Assembly (NCBI GenBank): GCA_001931905.2
Contig: MSJI02000182.1
Span: 1 to 48,823, forward strand
From: Cladosporium sp. IMV 00045
Taxonomy: Eukaryota > Ascomycota > Dothideomycetes > Cladosporiales > Cladosporiaceae
Direction of reading: 5' to 3'
Length of the DNA stretch: 48,823 nucleotides
Position 1 is the stretch's first letter, and each line of letters opens with the position of its first letter. A program made the position numbers and the translations under genes. Below the pieces are notes generated by a model that saw only the letters and a program-made list of their open reading frames with translations, searched no databases and was not told where the DNA came from. Positions 1 to 10,944 of this stretch are shown here, one piece after another.

Positions 1-520
1 GGTCGCATTTTCAAGAACCTTGAGGAATTCTTCAGAAAGAAGGACAAGGAGAGAGCCAACGGCGATGGCACAGCCATGATTGGTGGTGGTAAGTTGTTTC
101 GTTTCCTTGATATTGATTCACTTGATGCTAAACCTGTGCTCTCAAGGCACCGTTGTTACCCAAGAAGCATACACTGGCTCCAGCCAGGCCGATCCGAGCG
201 ATTTGTGCAACCGCTTCTGCAGTTTGCTCGACATGTCCCAACGCACTACCAACATCGCCATTCACCTTGCTTCCAAGCTCAAGGAGACTGGTGGTCTGGC
301 TGGTCGCTCTCCTCTGTCCGCTGCAGCTGCAGCCATTTTCATGGCTGGCCACCTGATGAACGAACCCAAGTCCGCGAAAGAGATCTCTGGCGTCGCCAAG
401 GTCAGCGACTCTACCATTCGTCAAGCTTACAAACTGCTTTACGCGGACAAGGATATGCTCATCGATCAGGAGACTGTCAACAAAGGCGTCAACGTCGACA
501 AGTTGCCCAAGCCCGCGTAG
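1..520 (+). CDS. SUA7: Transcription initiation factor TFIIB, C-terminal part (5' end outside window)
   Basis: General RNA polymerase II initiation factor that bridges TBP-bound promoter DNA and polymerase in the nucleus. Only the end of the gene is here. The exons are 1-88 and 147-520, with a 58-base intron (GTAAGT...CAAG) that splits a Gly codon; the stop is TAG at 518-520. The first exon encodes the linker GRIFKNLEEFFRKKDKER. The second holds the second cyclin-like repeat, including SPLSAAAAAIFMAGHL and the helix VSDSTIRQAYKLLY, both characteristic of TFIIB. The protein ends in KLPKPA. The N-terminal zinc ribbon and first cyclin repeat lie upstream of the window. Identification rests on recognition of the family signature; BRF1 and archaeal TFB are less likely because no BRF C-terminal extension follows. 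Confidence 0.93.
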
Positions 521-1494
521 TATGCAAGGCAAAACGTTTCGACTGCTTGTCCTCCAGTCGCGATGCGGACAAGTGTTCTTCTTGGATGAAGTGCCCTAAG
601 CGGTCAACGGCGAACGAAGGTGATTCTTCCAGCCCGGATCCGCAAAGGAGCTTTCTTTGTTCAATATTCGAACACACTTTTTGATTACTATTGGATATAA
701 TTACTGCTGGTTTTGGCGGTTCAAAAGCTTTCCGGCGTTCCTAGACCGATCAGATGGCCTCTCATGCGGCTGCTTAAAGAAAGAAGAAAACCAAAAACAG
801 TTTGCAATGCCTGCTTATGCTGCGCATTATTTTGGAGCGTTTGTGTTTACTTGCCGGCTTTGACAATGAAGGTTTGCGTGTTCTGTTTCATGCTGAATAG
901 AGTCGGGGTGTCTGTTACAATGCGTTGATACCCAAACTGGAAAAATTTGAACGAAAAATTGCTTTTTTTGCGAACAGTATTTCTCGCGTCTCAATCACCT
1001 CTCCACTGTCTTCCCGCGATTTGATGTACAGGTGAACGTCGCCACTTCACTTCACTCCCCTAAGATACTTGTGCCTCGGTATATCTGGATAAATAAAGTG
1101 GAATCTTGCCCTAAGTGCTCATCTCCCGCTCCCGTCTGCAACGAAAGCCGCGAAGCCGGGATGGAAGGGGACCACACATGGCAAACGTGTGACGTCTACA
1201 ATTCACGATCCGCATGGCCTCGAGTTCTTCCCACCTACCGGCTGATCAGTCTGCCGTGTCCGTGTGATTATCTTTATGTAGTGGGTGGGTATCTTTCCCT
1301 GTGATCAGGTTTGTTTTCTTGTTCACTATCTTTTCTTGCGTATCGTCTGGTATTCTCGATTCCTTGCTTTACTTTCACTTCCAGCATCTCAAACACGAGC
1401 GCATCGTCGTGGCCATTTGCGCATTTTCCGGATGAACATCTACATTGCGGCATAGAAGAATAGACATAAATTGCAGTATCGTCATACAACAATC
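521..1494. other. Intergenic: TFIIB 3' region and hydrolase promoter
   Basis: No convincing gene. It holds the 3' untranslated region of TFIIB and the upstream region of the hydrolase starting at 1495. Short open frames occur on both strands but have no family resemblance or codon bias. A pyrimidine-rich stretch lies near 1310-1385. Confidence 0.6.
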
Positions 1495-2965
1495 ATGGAC
1501 GGAGGAATAATCAAACTCCTCGCGCCGCAGCTCCCCTCGCTGGCAAACACGACTCTCTGGCACACTCTCGGCATGACCCAGACGAGCGCAAAATGGGACC
1601 TTCGCACCGCTCTGACCGTACAAGTCCTACGCTCTATCATGAGCAGCGGTGCCAACAAGCCCACGCCCGTGGGCAAAGTCCAGGCTACAACGCTCAAAGA
1701 CCCCGGCATCAAGGGCAAGACCTGGGTGGCGAAGGCGACGATCAAAGCCCCCACCGAAGTGGAAGAAGACATCCGGCACGCCGTCTTCGACGCAATCGAC
1801 ACCATGGCCGAGGTCAACGTCGAATACGTCCGCCCCAGCCTCACCGACATGCAAGTGGAGTGGACCGGCTTCCGCCCCGAAGCAGACAAGAACGACCCCC
1901 TACCCTCCGTGAGCGAGGAGGAGAAATACCGCCTCCTCATGGCCGAACCAACGCGCACCTCCGACACCACCATCCTCTACTTCCACGGCGGCGCCTACTA
2001 CCTCTGCGACCCCTCGACGCACCGCGCCATCACCTCGCGGCTTGCGAAAGAAGCCCACGGCCGCGTCTGTAGCGTCCGCTACCGCCTAGCGCCCCAAGCA
2101 GCCTTCCCCGCCCAACTCCTCGACGCGCTAATGGTCTACCTCTCCCTCCTCCACCCTCCCCCGGGCTCCCTGCATGAACCCATCCCAGCCTCCAAAATCG
2201 TCTTCGCAGGCGACAGCGCAGGCGGGAACCTCTCCTTCGCCCTCTTGCAATTCCTCCTCCAGCTGCACCGCCAGAACCCCTCCTTCCCTCCCACGCTCCT
2301 CTTCCACGGCTCCCGCGTCCCCTGTCCCCTCCCTGCCGCCGCCACAGCCGCAGCAGGCTGGTTTGACATCTCGCGCGCCCTCCCCAGCATCACCACCAAC
2401 GCGCGCTACGACTACCTCCCTCCGCCGCAACACGACAGCGACGCCAGCACACGCTTCCCCGCAGATTCCATCTGGCCCGCCAGCCCACCCAGAGGCGATC
2501 TCTTCTGCTCTCTGCACCTGCTCGACCACCCTCTCGTCTCGCCCGTTCTGGCGCGGGATTGGAGCGGTGCGCCGCCGCTGTACTTCAACACGGGGCAGGA
2601 GATGCTGACGGATGAGATTAAAGTCGTCGCTTCGAGGGCGGCGACGCAGGGGGTTAGAGTGGTTTTTGAGGAGTACGAGGCCATGCCGCATTGCTTCGCG
2701 ATGCTTTTGCCGGGGCTGGAAGTGAGTGGGCGGTGTGTGAGGGGGTGGGGGGGGGTTTTGCAGAAAGTCTGTTGATGGGGAGGAGGTGCAGACGAAGGGG
2801 ACTTGGGTGGAAGCCAAGACGGGGAGGGAGGTGGGTGTTGATGTTGCAGGGTTGAGTGAGGGGTTGGAGTTTGAGGAAGTGGTGAGGTTGGTGAGGGAGG
2901 CGAAGAGGAGGAGACTGTTGGGGTGGCAGGGGGAGGGGGTCATGAATCCGAAGCCCGCGTTGTGA
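1495..2965 (+). CDS. Alpha/beta hydrolase of the hormone-sensitive lipase type (abhydrolase_3)
   Basis: Predicted serine esterase or lipase of 466 residues; the substrate is unknown. Exons are 1495-2721 and 2792-2965. The 70-base intron (GTGAGT...GCAG, phase 0) is needed because reading through meets a stop at 2773-2775; splicing restores 57 more residues in good codon context. The ATG at 1495 has an A at -3 and a G at +4. The oxyanion motif HGGAYY starts at His164. The nucleophile elbow GDSAGG places Ser241, AMPHCF places His399, and Asp373 in LTDEIK is the likely acid. A Pro/Ala-rich stretch follows the elbow near residues 270-320. The downstream neighbour is convergent. Codon third positions go from C-rich to strongly G-rich toward the 3' end. 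The fold and catalytic class are secure; the biological role is not. Confidence 0.85.
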
Positions 2966-3292
2966 GAATTTGCATTTAAAGTCGCGGGATATCATCAGGG
3001 ATTAGGTAATTTAATGTATATATGTAGAGCCCATAGACACGAAGAAGAAGACTTTATGAATGAAGACAGTGTATTTATACTGATTCTTTTGTATAGATAT
3101 TGGCATATTCTGTTCAACTGCCTTTTTCTCCCAGCAGGGGTACATAAACATACATAAAAGAGACCCCGGATGGGTATACACTATTGGCCAACCACAAAAG
3201 AGATGAAGAGAAAAGGAAGAAAAGATCGGAAAAGAAAGAAAGAGAACCAGAGGCCCTCAGCCCCGGAGGCCACAACATCTCTAAAATCTCAC
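2966..3292. other. Convergent 3' regions
   Basis: Spacer between two genes that converge. It is AT-richer than the flanks, with TA-rich sequence near 3005-3025 suited to 3' end formation. No gene seen. Confidence 0.6.
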
Positions 3293-5725
3293 TCAAACCT
3301 TCGCCGTCCCCCTCCTCAACTTCCCCTTCAACTTCGTCAACCCCAACCCCGTCCGTCTCTGCACTACGCCCAATTTAACCTGCGCCCTCCTCTCCTCCCT
3401 CCTCCTCTCCACCATCTCCTGACTCACATTCGCAAACCCGCCCCTGCGCCGGAAACAAACCTCCATCAGCGCATTGACATCCAACATCCCGCGCGGACTC
3501 GTCTGCACCACCTGGAAAACCTCCATGGGATCTCCCACCGGCAAAATCTGGCGTTCGGCCGACTTGAAAATCCCCAGCGCGACGCGGAAGAGCGTCTTGC
3601 TGCCCTCGAAGAAGAGGCAGTCCCAGACGCGCAGCACGGATTCGATCGGCAGCGTTCCCACAAAAAGGGACATGAACCAGGCGGTCGTGGCGAGGCTGAC
3701 GGTCGGGAGGCGGAGGGCCTGCGCCGTGTCGTCTGCGGCGAGGGCGCCGCCTCCTGCGCCTTGGTCGTCGAGTTTGGCCCAGACGGCGGGGAGGGCGTCT
3801 TTGATGCAGGACATGAGCACGGCGATGTCGATGTTGGCGCCTTCGAGCGTGACGCCGTGGGTGCCGGGGAGGTGGGTGGTGGTGATCATGGTGAGGAGGA
3901 CGAAGGCTTGTTCTTCGTTCTGGTTGAGGAAGAGGAGGAGGAGGCCGGCGATGAAGTTGAGGGATTGGCAGTAGCCGATTGAGGGGTTGTGGACGGCGAA
4001 GGCTTGCAGGACGCGGCGCAGGGCGCGCACGACGGGGACTTCGGAGTCGGTGGACTTGCGCGCTGGATTGCCGTTGAGCCCGTTGTGGGCTTCGGGGACG
4101 GTCGTCGGGTCGGGTTTGAAGTGCGCGTTGTCGGGGAATGTGCGGTTCAGGTCGCGCTCGATGTGCTCGCGGTCGTTGGCGCTGAGCTTGCCGGCTTGCA
4201 CCTCTTCCAGCAGCCGGCGGTACATGTCTGGGTGCTTTGCTACGAACCCAGGGCCACCTGCGTACCACCACCAGGCTGCTCCGCGCCACTCGGGTGGAAC
4301 GCCTTTGCGGACGTAGCGCTTGACTTTGTCGCTTTTTGGTGGGAATCGTATGGGATTTTCGGTGCTGAGGCCGTAGGATTTCATTAGAGCGTGCCACTTC
4401 TTCCGTCGCCGCTCGAGGTGCTCGCTGTATTGTCGGTCCCAAGCGTCGTATTGTTGTAGACTGACGTGATGTGAGACTTTCTTGAATCCGTAGCGGTCAC
4501 GAGGAACCGGTTCTGGTCGGGGGGAGTTTGCGGTTGGAGCTTTTCGGCTGTCTGCGCTGTCACGGAAGCCCTGTCCGCTCATTATTTGTGTTGATGTTCG
4601 ATGCAAATCGTCCGTGGGTGGTGGCGGAGGCGCGAAAGTGTCTTCGATCGATGGTTTGATCCTGGTCAACAGACTTGCACTCTGGCTTCTTCGATGCATG
4701 TATTGTGGACGCTTATCTGTCGACACGGGACGATGCGATTGAGCAGATGAAGGCCTGTATTCATGGAAAGACCTCTTGCTCGGCGCGTCCATACTTCTCT
4801 TGGGCACGTCCATGCTTCCCGGCGGTACATCCATGCTACCTTTGACGCTGTCGAAGCCATCCTCGTACAGCCCGATCATGTCATCGACATCGAAACTCTC
4901 CTTCCCTTGCTCCGTCTCCGGCCAATGCGGATAAACGTTGACAAACTCGCTGTGCGAGCTGTGGCCTGTGGCCTGGCTGCTCCGATCTGTGGTGTGCATG
5001 CTGTCCGTATTCGCAAAGCTCGAATGGCTCGTCAAAGCCGACCTCGAAGACTGCCTAGTCTCGTCTTCCACGAACCCAGGCCTGATCGCACTGATAGATT
5101 CCGGCGTATCCCTGCCATTCCGCGTGCTCGTGGAATTCCCACTCGTCACTCTGTATTTCAAACCTCGCAATCCTTCTCCCAAAGACTTTGGACTCCGCAG
5201 CTTTTTCAGTTTCGTAGAGATGCTCGGAGATGGCGGAGGTGGGACGACGGGCGAGGAAGGCGGCCTCTCGTTCTCGTGAATGGTGCTGCTCGAGCTCGGC
5301 GGCTCTGAGTGTTGCATCCTCATGTCGGGCTCGTCCCGCATGGCCTGCACGCCGGGCGGCATTCGAAAGGGCCTTTTCCCGCGCTCATCTCTCCCCGCAA
5401 AGGCATGCTCCGAGCTGGCGGAGACGTTGTCGATGTGAGGGAGAGGCTCGACGGGCGAGGGGTTGAAGCCGTGGGAAGTCGGGGTTATGAGCGGCCGTTG
5501 GGCGCTTCTTCTGCGTGAGTTCTGCCGCTGCTGCAACCGGTGGGCGGAGGCCTTTCGCAGCGGCAGGTGAGGTTCCGGGCTAGGCAGGTCGGCGGGAGAC
5601 TCGACAAAGGGCGAGTGAGGAGTGTTCATGGCCTGGTGCAGGGCCTCGGCGACGGATGTGCTGCTGCTGCTACTGCTGCTGCTACGCTCGTCCTCTGGGC
5701 CTGTGCCAGTGGTCTGCCGCAGCAT
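3293..5725 (-). CDS. TBC-domain Rab GTPase-activating protein
   Basis: Predicted GAP for Rab-type GTPases in membrane traffic, 810 residues in one exon. The first ~440 residues are a low-complexity region rich in Ser, Pro and Arg, with a poly-Ser run near the start and three near-repeats of the form GSMDVP/RSMDAP. The TBC domain spans about residues 465-750. It begins at RYVRKGVPPEWRG and carries both catalytic fingers: the arginine finger in IERDLNRTFPDN and the glutamine finger in IGYCQSLNFIAG. The segment WDCLFFEGSKTLFRVALGIF resembles the Gyp3/Msb3 group, but subfamily assignment is an inference. A basic tail, rich in Lys and Arg, ends the protein. The start is the first ATG after an in-frame stop. 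An additional upstream exon cannot be excluded. Confidence 0.88.
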   Translation of the reverse strand: MLRQTTGTGPEDERSSSSSSSSTSVAEALHQAMNTPHSPFVESPADLPSPEPHLPLRKASAHRLQQRQNSRRRSAQRPLITPTSHGFNPSPVEPLPHIDNVSASSEHAFAGRDERGKRPFRMPPGVQAMRDEPDMRMQHSEPPSSSSTIHENERPPSSPVVPPPPSPSISTKLKKLRSPKSLGEGLRGLKYRVTSGNSTSTRNGRDTPESISAIRPGFVEDETRQSSRSALTSHSSFANTDSMHTTDRSSQATGHSSHSEFVNVYPHWPETEQGKESFDVDDMIGLYEDGFDSVKGSMDVPPGSMDVPKRSMDAPSKRSFHEYRPSSAQSHRPVSTDKRPQYMHRRSQSASLLTRIKPSIEDTFAPPPPPTDDLHRTSTQIMSGQGFRDSADSRKAPTANSPRPEPVPRDRYGFKKVSHHVSLQQYDAWDRQYSEHLERRRKKWHALMKSYGLSTENPIRFPPKSDKVKRYVRKGVPPEWRGAAWWWYAGGPGFVAKHPDMYRRLLEEVQAGKLSANDREHIERDLNRTFPDNAHFKPDPTTVPEAHNGLNGNPARKSTDSEVPVVRALRRVLQAFAVHNPSIGYCQSLNFIAGLLLLFLNQNEEQAFVLLTMITTTHLPGTHGVTLEGANIDIAVLMSCIKDALPAVWAKLDDQGAGGGALAADDTAQALRLPTVSLATTAWFMSLFVGTLPIESVLRVWDCLFFEGSKTLFRVALGIFKSAERQILPVGDPMEVFQVVQTSPRGMLDVNALMEVCFRRRGGFANVSQEMVERRREERRAQVKLGVVQRRTGLGLTKLKGKLRRGTAKV

Positions 5726-6896
5726 GCGTGGAGCGTTGGTGGATGGGCGGGCAGTGATGCTGCTACTGCAGGGTTTGCAGATATAGGTGGATCAACAGAA
5801 CGGTCCCGCGGCCTCGTCATCGCTGTGAATGCCGTGTTGCACCGGGAGGATCATTTGCTACCGCGAAAGCAGTGGCATTGGTGTGGTGGATGTGTGTATT
5901 TTTGAATATCAGTATGTCGCTTGTCGTCTGCGGGTTGTTGGTTATGCTTCCGTGGGATTCGGTTGGTCGTGCTCCCCGGATTGGAAGCGAGAGGGCTTTC
6001 GGAAGGCTGCTAGGGCTGGAAGGTGAATGACGATGAGATGAATAACGTGAATGATGGACTTCTCCTCTCACTTTTCTTCGCCAAAAAGGATCAAGCTCTT
6101 CTCATCGAGCAGTCAGGTATTGGAAAACAAAAACACAAACTTCATCACGAAAAGAGAGGTACTACTCCGAGAAGGAGATTGGCAGCACATGTGAGCTCCA
6201 GCCGGCCGTTGGAGTGTAATTGCATGCACGAGCGTTTGTCAGGGCTGTGGCCGCGGTCTGAGACTGACAGCCGTTCCGCTGATGCTGGTGACGATGATGA
6301 TGGGTTGAATTTCCAGACATTCTAGAGCGCGAGACTAGCGACGGGAGAATCGCGTGCCGACGCCTTCGTTTGTCTCAGCAGAAACACCGGTTCGGCAGGA
6401 ATGACGCAGTGGCCAGGGAATGGGAAGGCGATCCTGTGCGAACCCAAAAAGAAATAATCCGCCCCCCGTTCTCCCAGGCACCAGATACCAGGAACATGAC
6501 AGAGGTGCGTGCATGGATTCTTTTCTTCTGTGTTTCAATTATAGAACTAGTGCCTTCGGCGCCGGTAGCAGTAGCCCTGAAGCCAGTTACAGAGCTTGTC
6601 TGCGATACTTCTAGTAAACGCCTAAAAAACGCCTGTGCCTCTTCGCCATGTGTGAAGGTTATGTATGTGGCAAGTCCATGCCTCGAAGCAGTCGTTCGTG
6701 CTGTCCCTGCCGTCTAGCGGACGCATGTCGCTTCGTAGAAAATTCTCATGCATCCCATGTCGTGCCCTTAGCCTCCGACGGTCCTGGTGTAGCCCTCATC
6801 TAAGCGCTCGCTCTGTTAACGCCAGTCCGTCATGAAGGAAACTCTCTCTCAAGTATCCTCTCAACCACCCTACACCCTCAAGCTGCTCTGATATTT
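5726..6896. other. Intergenic: upstream region of the TBC gene
   Basis: About 1.2 kb between the TBC start and the stop of the E2 gene, both on the minus strand. It should hold the TBC promoter and 5' leader and the E2 3' region. Short open frames on both strands show no recognisable domain, so none is called. Confidence 0.55.
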
Positions 6897-7471
6897 TCAC
6901 TTGGCATATCTCTCCACCCAGTCCCTGGCATTCTTGTCAAACGCACTCCTGTCGTTCTTGAACTGCTCCGCGATCCCGGTCTCGACAGCATCATCCGGCT
7001 GCGGCGCGGCGAGGACGGTCCTCACGAGCGCCAGGACGTCTTTGATCTTGTTTGGTGGCTTCCACTCGTCCGGGCGGAGCATGCCCAGGCACATGGCGCC
7101 GCGGTCATCGTTGGAGACGTTCGGGTGGTAGATCTTGGTCTTGAAGCTGACGCCAGGAGGCTTGAAGGGGTAGTCTTTTGGGAGAGCGACGAGGATCTTG
7201 AAGTTGCCGCCCTGTGGAATTATGTTAGTCTGAGTGATTTGGTTGGAAAAGAGAGACTGCTGGCAGGCGAACCTCATAGACCGAATCGGGCGGCCCTTGC
7301 ATCGTCACCTCCCAGTTGTTGATGTCGTCCTCGTTGAGCAAGTTGATGGTGCATCCTGTGGGCGGCTGGCCGTTGATGTCGCCCAACTCCTGGGAAGTAC
7401 GTTAGCATAATGTCTCGCATGGCGCGTTTGCAGGCATGGCTGACCTTCATGATACGCTTGTTGGTGGCCAT
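6897..7471 (-). CDS. Ubiquitin-conjugating enzyme E2, divergent Ubc4/5-like
   Basis: Predicted E2 of 152 residues that carries activated ubiquitin (or a relative) on a cysteine and passes it on with an E3. Exons on the minus strand are 7471-7445, 7389-7273 and 7211-6897, with introns of 55 and 61 bases, all phase 0. The N terminus MATNKRIMKELGDI matches the helix of Ubc4-type enzymes. The HPN motif is at residues 77-79 and the catalytic cysteine is Cys89 in GAMCLGML. The core DYPFKPPGVSFKTKIYHPN is very close to Ubc4. The residues after the cysteine (RPDEWKPPNKI) and the loop before it (SNDDRG) differ from canonical Ubc4/5, so this is a related paralogue and not an obvious Ubc4 orthologue. 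It is divergent from the BTB gene across 857 bases. Confidence 0.87.
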
Positions 7472-8328
7472 GATCGTTGATCTGAGTTGAACTTGCGCCG
7501 GTGCGAAAGTCGCAATGTGTTGTATGTCTCGGCGAGAGAAGAAGCGCCCGCTGGAAAGGCAGATCGGAAATGTTGACTTGGAAGCAGCAAAGTGGAGTGT
7601 GAGCGAGGGGAAAAGTTGGTGGTTGAAACAGTTCAAACGATGATGATATATGGCTGACAAGCGCCTGCACATGCAGTCATGCCTTAGGTGACTGCTTTCC
7701 TTCCTTAGGCTGACGCTCCATAATAGTCCAGTCCATCCATCATGGTCAGGGCAATTCTCCGCTTCACTTACATCAGCCTGCTGTCGATCATTGTGTGTGA
7801 AATAAGTGGGGAGCTGATGTCACCGTCTTGTCTTCATTTACATGTATGTGATGTTCCTGTTCACTTGCACTCTCACGTGCCATCAAAGATACATGTAGCA
7901 ATCAACAATGCATCCCTCCTCAAGATCTGCCTGATCTATTTACATCCAATGCATGCATCACCGGCCGTTCCGCGCCTAGCAACGCCCCCCGCTGTGCTTA
8001 GCGAACAGGATCGCCTTAGCCATATGCACCAACATGATTGGGCGCGCACGTGAGAGCGTGATAGAGCCAGGCCACTTTTGGGCGCTGACAACACCTTGGC
8101 CGCAGGCAGAAGTGCAGGGGTACGCGCCTCTATATATACCGGCCATGCCCACCCGCCCTTCATTGACCGGTTCTCTCGTCACCGCTGCAGTCAAGATCCA
8201 AGTCTACCATCACAGGTGGACTTCCTTGTAGCGCGCGTCGATCGAATCTCCCACCACCACACTCTTTTTCAACCGCGACCATCTCCTCACTCTTTTGCGG
8301 CGTCCGAGCATTCACGGCCACCCTCGAC
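7472..8328. other. Divergent promoter region, E2 / BTB genes
   Basis: Shared upstream region of the minus-strand E2 and plus-strand BTB genes. An inverted CCAAT (ATTGG) lies near 8037 and a TATA element at 8131. The stretch from about 8170 to 8328 is a C/T-rich leader typical of fungal 5' untranslated regions. No gene seen. Confidence 0.55.
8131..8138 (+). promoter_or_regulatory. TATA box of the BTB gene
   Basis: TATATATA followed by a GC-rich stretch and a pyrimidine-rich leader, 191 bases before the ATG at 8329. Position and lack of any other candidate make it the likely core promoter. Confidence 0.5.
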
Positions 8329-9210
8329 ATGTTCAAACGATCTTTCGGCGCGACCAAGGATCGCGCGGGCAAGGCGAGGAAGGTTTCGAAACGCTCGTTT
8401 CGCGACGACGCCAAGCAGAGGATGCGCGAGGCCTTGAATGAGGCGACCACGCCCGAGACGTCTCCGTCGATCGGGGGCGCCTCGCCCAAGCTGAACAGCG
8501 CCATCGTCACGATCGTTGTCGGCAAGGACCAGCGTTTGTTCGCCGCCCACGAGGATGTGCTGTCCCGCTCGCCGTGGTTCGCCACCGCTTGCCGCGACCA
8601 GTTCTTCTCGACCCCGGGCCAGCGTCGCATTCATCTGCCAGACGAAGAGCCAGAGGTCTTCAGCGCCGTCCTCGAGTACCTCTACAAGGGCGACTACTTC
8701 CCGCGTCTCCTACACGACAGGAAACGCAACACGTGGTCGCTCGAGGACACGCAAGACCCGATAATGACTCCCCGTTCGGAGCAGCCGGACGATCCCAAGA
8801 AGTTCGTCGGCTTCAATGAGTCCGCGACAACCTACCACCACGGCGCGGGTGACTTTATCCTTCGGGACACAGCCATCTACTGCACGGCGCTCGGCTTCGG
8901 CTTGCCCGACCTGCAACGTCTCGCTCTCCGCAAGCAGGGCTTGCAAACTGGCATTGACGTGGTCACCATTTTGCGCAGTGCACGCTTTGCGTACGCGAAC
9001 ACGCCGCCCAGCGACTCACGCCTCAGAGCCCACTATCTAGCACTTGTCATCCGTAGCCGCAAGACCTTCAAGCGCAGCGGTACGATGCAGATGGAGATGG
9101 AGAAGGGCAACACGCAGTTCTTCTTTGACCTGTTCGTGGCCATGTGTAATCACATTGATGATATCTCGGAGATCGGGCAAGTCCAGCCTTCTCTTACTGT
9201 TGTGTTTTGA
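8329..9210 (+). CDS. BTB/POZ domain protein
   Basis: Protein of 293 residues in one exon. BTB domains mediate dimerisation and often link substrates to cullin-3 ligases; the role here is unknown. A basic N-terminal segment of about 35 residues (MFKRSFGATKDRAGKARK...) precedes the BTB fold at about residues 58-125. The fold is marked by VTIVVGKDQRLFAAHEDVLS, SRSPWFATAC, and IHLPDEEPEVFSAVLEYLYK, which match the conserved strands and helices of fungal BTB proteins. A linker with GDFILRDTAIYCTALGFGLPDLQ and a helical C-terminal region with NHIDDISEIG follow. No kelch, MATH or zinc-finger partner domain is visible. The ATG context is good and a TATA element sits 191 bases upstream. Such single-BTB proteins are numerous in filamentous fungi. 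Confidence 0.85.
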   Translation: MFKRSFGATKDRAGKARKVSKRSFRDDAKQRMREALNEATTPETSPSIGGASPKLNSAIVTIVVGKDQRLFAAHEDVLSRSPWFATACRDQFFSTPGQRRIHLPDEEPEVFSAVLEYLYKGDYFPRLLHDRKRNTWSLEDTQDPIMTPRSEQPDDPKKFVGFNESATTYHHGAGDFILRDTAIYCTALGFGLPDLQRLALRKQGLQTGIDVVTILRSARFAYANTPPSDSRLRAHYLALVIRSRKTFKRSGTMQMEMEKGNTQFFFDLFVAMCNHIDDISEIGQVQPSLTVVF

Positions 9211-10944
9211 CATTTTGTGAATCGTGTTTGTGTTGCTCTGCGTGTTTTACCTTGATGTGTTCTTTTTATCGCGACGTATATGCTTTTGATCTAAACGACA
9301 TGCACTGACATCCATGACCTGTAGCAGCGTCCACTCCCCGAGCATCAACAAGTGATTCTCACCACCACATCAGATCAACACAACTCACGGCCCCCAAGAC
9401 ATCAGCACAGAACACCAACCCTCCCAACCCGGCCAGCTAACCTGCATCCTTGACACACTTGCATTCCCATCCAGACTGCCAGGAAACATTTCCCAGATTG
9501 CTTTCGAGTCGACCAAAGCGGCTCTTTCTCCCCTCTCTCCGGCGTTAGGGCTTCTTCGCAACTCTCCTCAGCAACGCGCTATCTTTCCTTACACCAGACT
9601 GTCTCGGGTCGAGCTCGCAGCCTCAGCAGACCTATGTGTGTGTTTTTTCTGTCCGGATTTCTTCGAGCGACGAGCGAGTACCAAGCAGCAGAAGTTCTCG
9701 TGTCGTCCCGCTTTTTGGCTGGCAAGTACTCTCTGCGCACCACCTTCCTCCTTGGAAAGGCATGCCAGGAACGAAACCCAGCAAAAGGCACCACCACCCA
9801 GTCCCGCCGCGACTGCCTTCGCGCATACAACCCAATCTCCTTTTTTCGGATTTTGCGCCAAATGTACGATTGATTGTTTTCTCCATTCTCCAGACTGAGA
9901 TCCCCATCTACCGCTGCCTGATCGGCGTTTGCTTTTTTCGATTTATCTCGAATAAACCGAAGAAAAGAAAGCAGGCCAATTGAATTTCGTGGGCGAAAGC
10001 GAAGGCGTGCGACACTCGTATCGATCGATCGGTTTCCTTCTTTTCGGTTTTGTCTTCTCGGATCAAGCCGGTCTTTCACGGGTTGAGAGAATGGTTGAGA
10101 AGGTGAAGAAGGGAGGAGGGAGGGTCTATCTATCGTTGGGTGCGCATGCGATTTTTCTTTTCCTAAGAAAAACCCAAACATTGGCCTTGACGCTTTTCTT
10201 GTTATTCTTACGTTGGAGGGTCTTGTGGGCAGAGTGCAAGTGCGGATCGACATGAGTGAGAGAGTAGATAGGATGGTTGGGTAATGAGGTGCGAAATTGA
10301 TATGTTCCGTCGGCCATTGTTTGTGCGCTTCCCATTTTGTCTCATGATTGATTTGATGCTGAAGGTAATGCGGTGATCGTGGCTGATGTATCAAATGTGT
10401 CCCACATCTTATCAGACCATGCGGAAAGTATCGTTTGGTTGGATTGAAGTCGGCGCATCGACGGCTATGAGGCGTGCTCAGATGCAGCGTGCCTGCCAGC
10501 TACCAAGACCGAGTCACCCAGGAACGGCGAGCTTGATATCTGGAGACCAGATTTATGACTTAGTATCGAAGTATCTCCAACGATGTCTAGACCAAGATAT
10601 ATCTGAAGTGGGCTTAGCTCGAGGTGTCACTTGCTCTTGCTTCCCAATCGGGTTATCCATCTGGACAATAGGAAGACGGCCGAACATGAAACGCTATTGA
10701 GACCAACTCGAACAATAAGGCAGAAGCACAATAGCAATGTCGTGGATATGTACATACTCAACTATCATCTCGACGACTTTCAATTGCATCCATCCTCATT
10801 CCATCAGTCATCTATCGCATCTCATCCTCTCCATTCGCAACATTCACAGCAATATCTCTCGGGCTGGTCCCTATACCATTCATCGCACGTTATTTCAGAA
10901 TTCACTTTTCGTAATCCTTCAATTTTAATTCTTTTCGCTATCAC
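9211..10944. other. Gene-free 1.7 kb before the nucleoporin gene
   Basis: No supported gene. Between about 9580 and 10390 several reading frames are open at once on both strands, including a 271-codon minus-strand frame that begins at a TTG and is rich in Arg and Lys. Several frames open together point to stop-poor composition, not coding. CT-rich tracts suggest a long promoter or 5' leader. Confidence 0.45.

Noticed and set aside
3170..3982. 270-codon plus-strand frame over the 3' end of the TBC gene
   Set aside because: It is opposite a conserved TBC domain and is a compositional shadow; low-complexity Pro/Arg/Glu product.
7742..8053. 103-codon plus-strand frame in the E2/BTB promoter region
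   Set aside because: Lies in a divergent promoter, no codon bias, no domain, Cys/His-rich composition typical of noncoding DNA.
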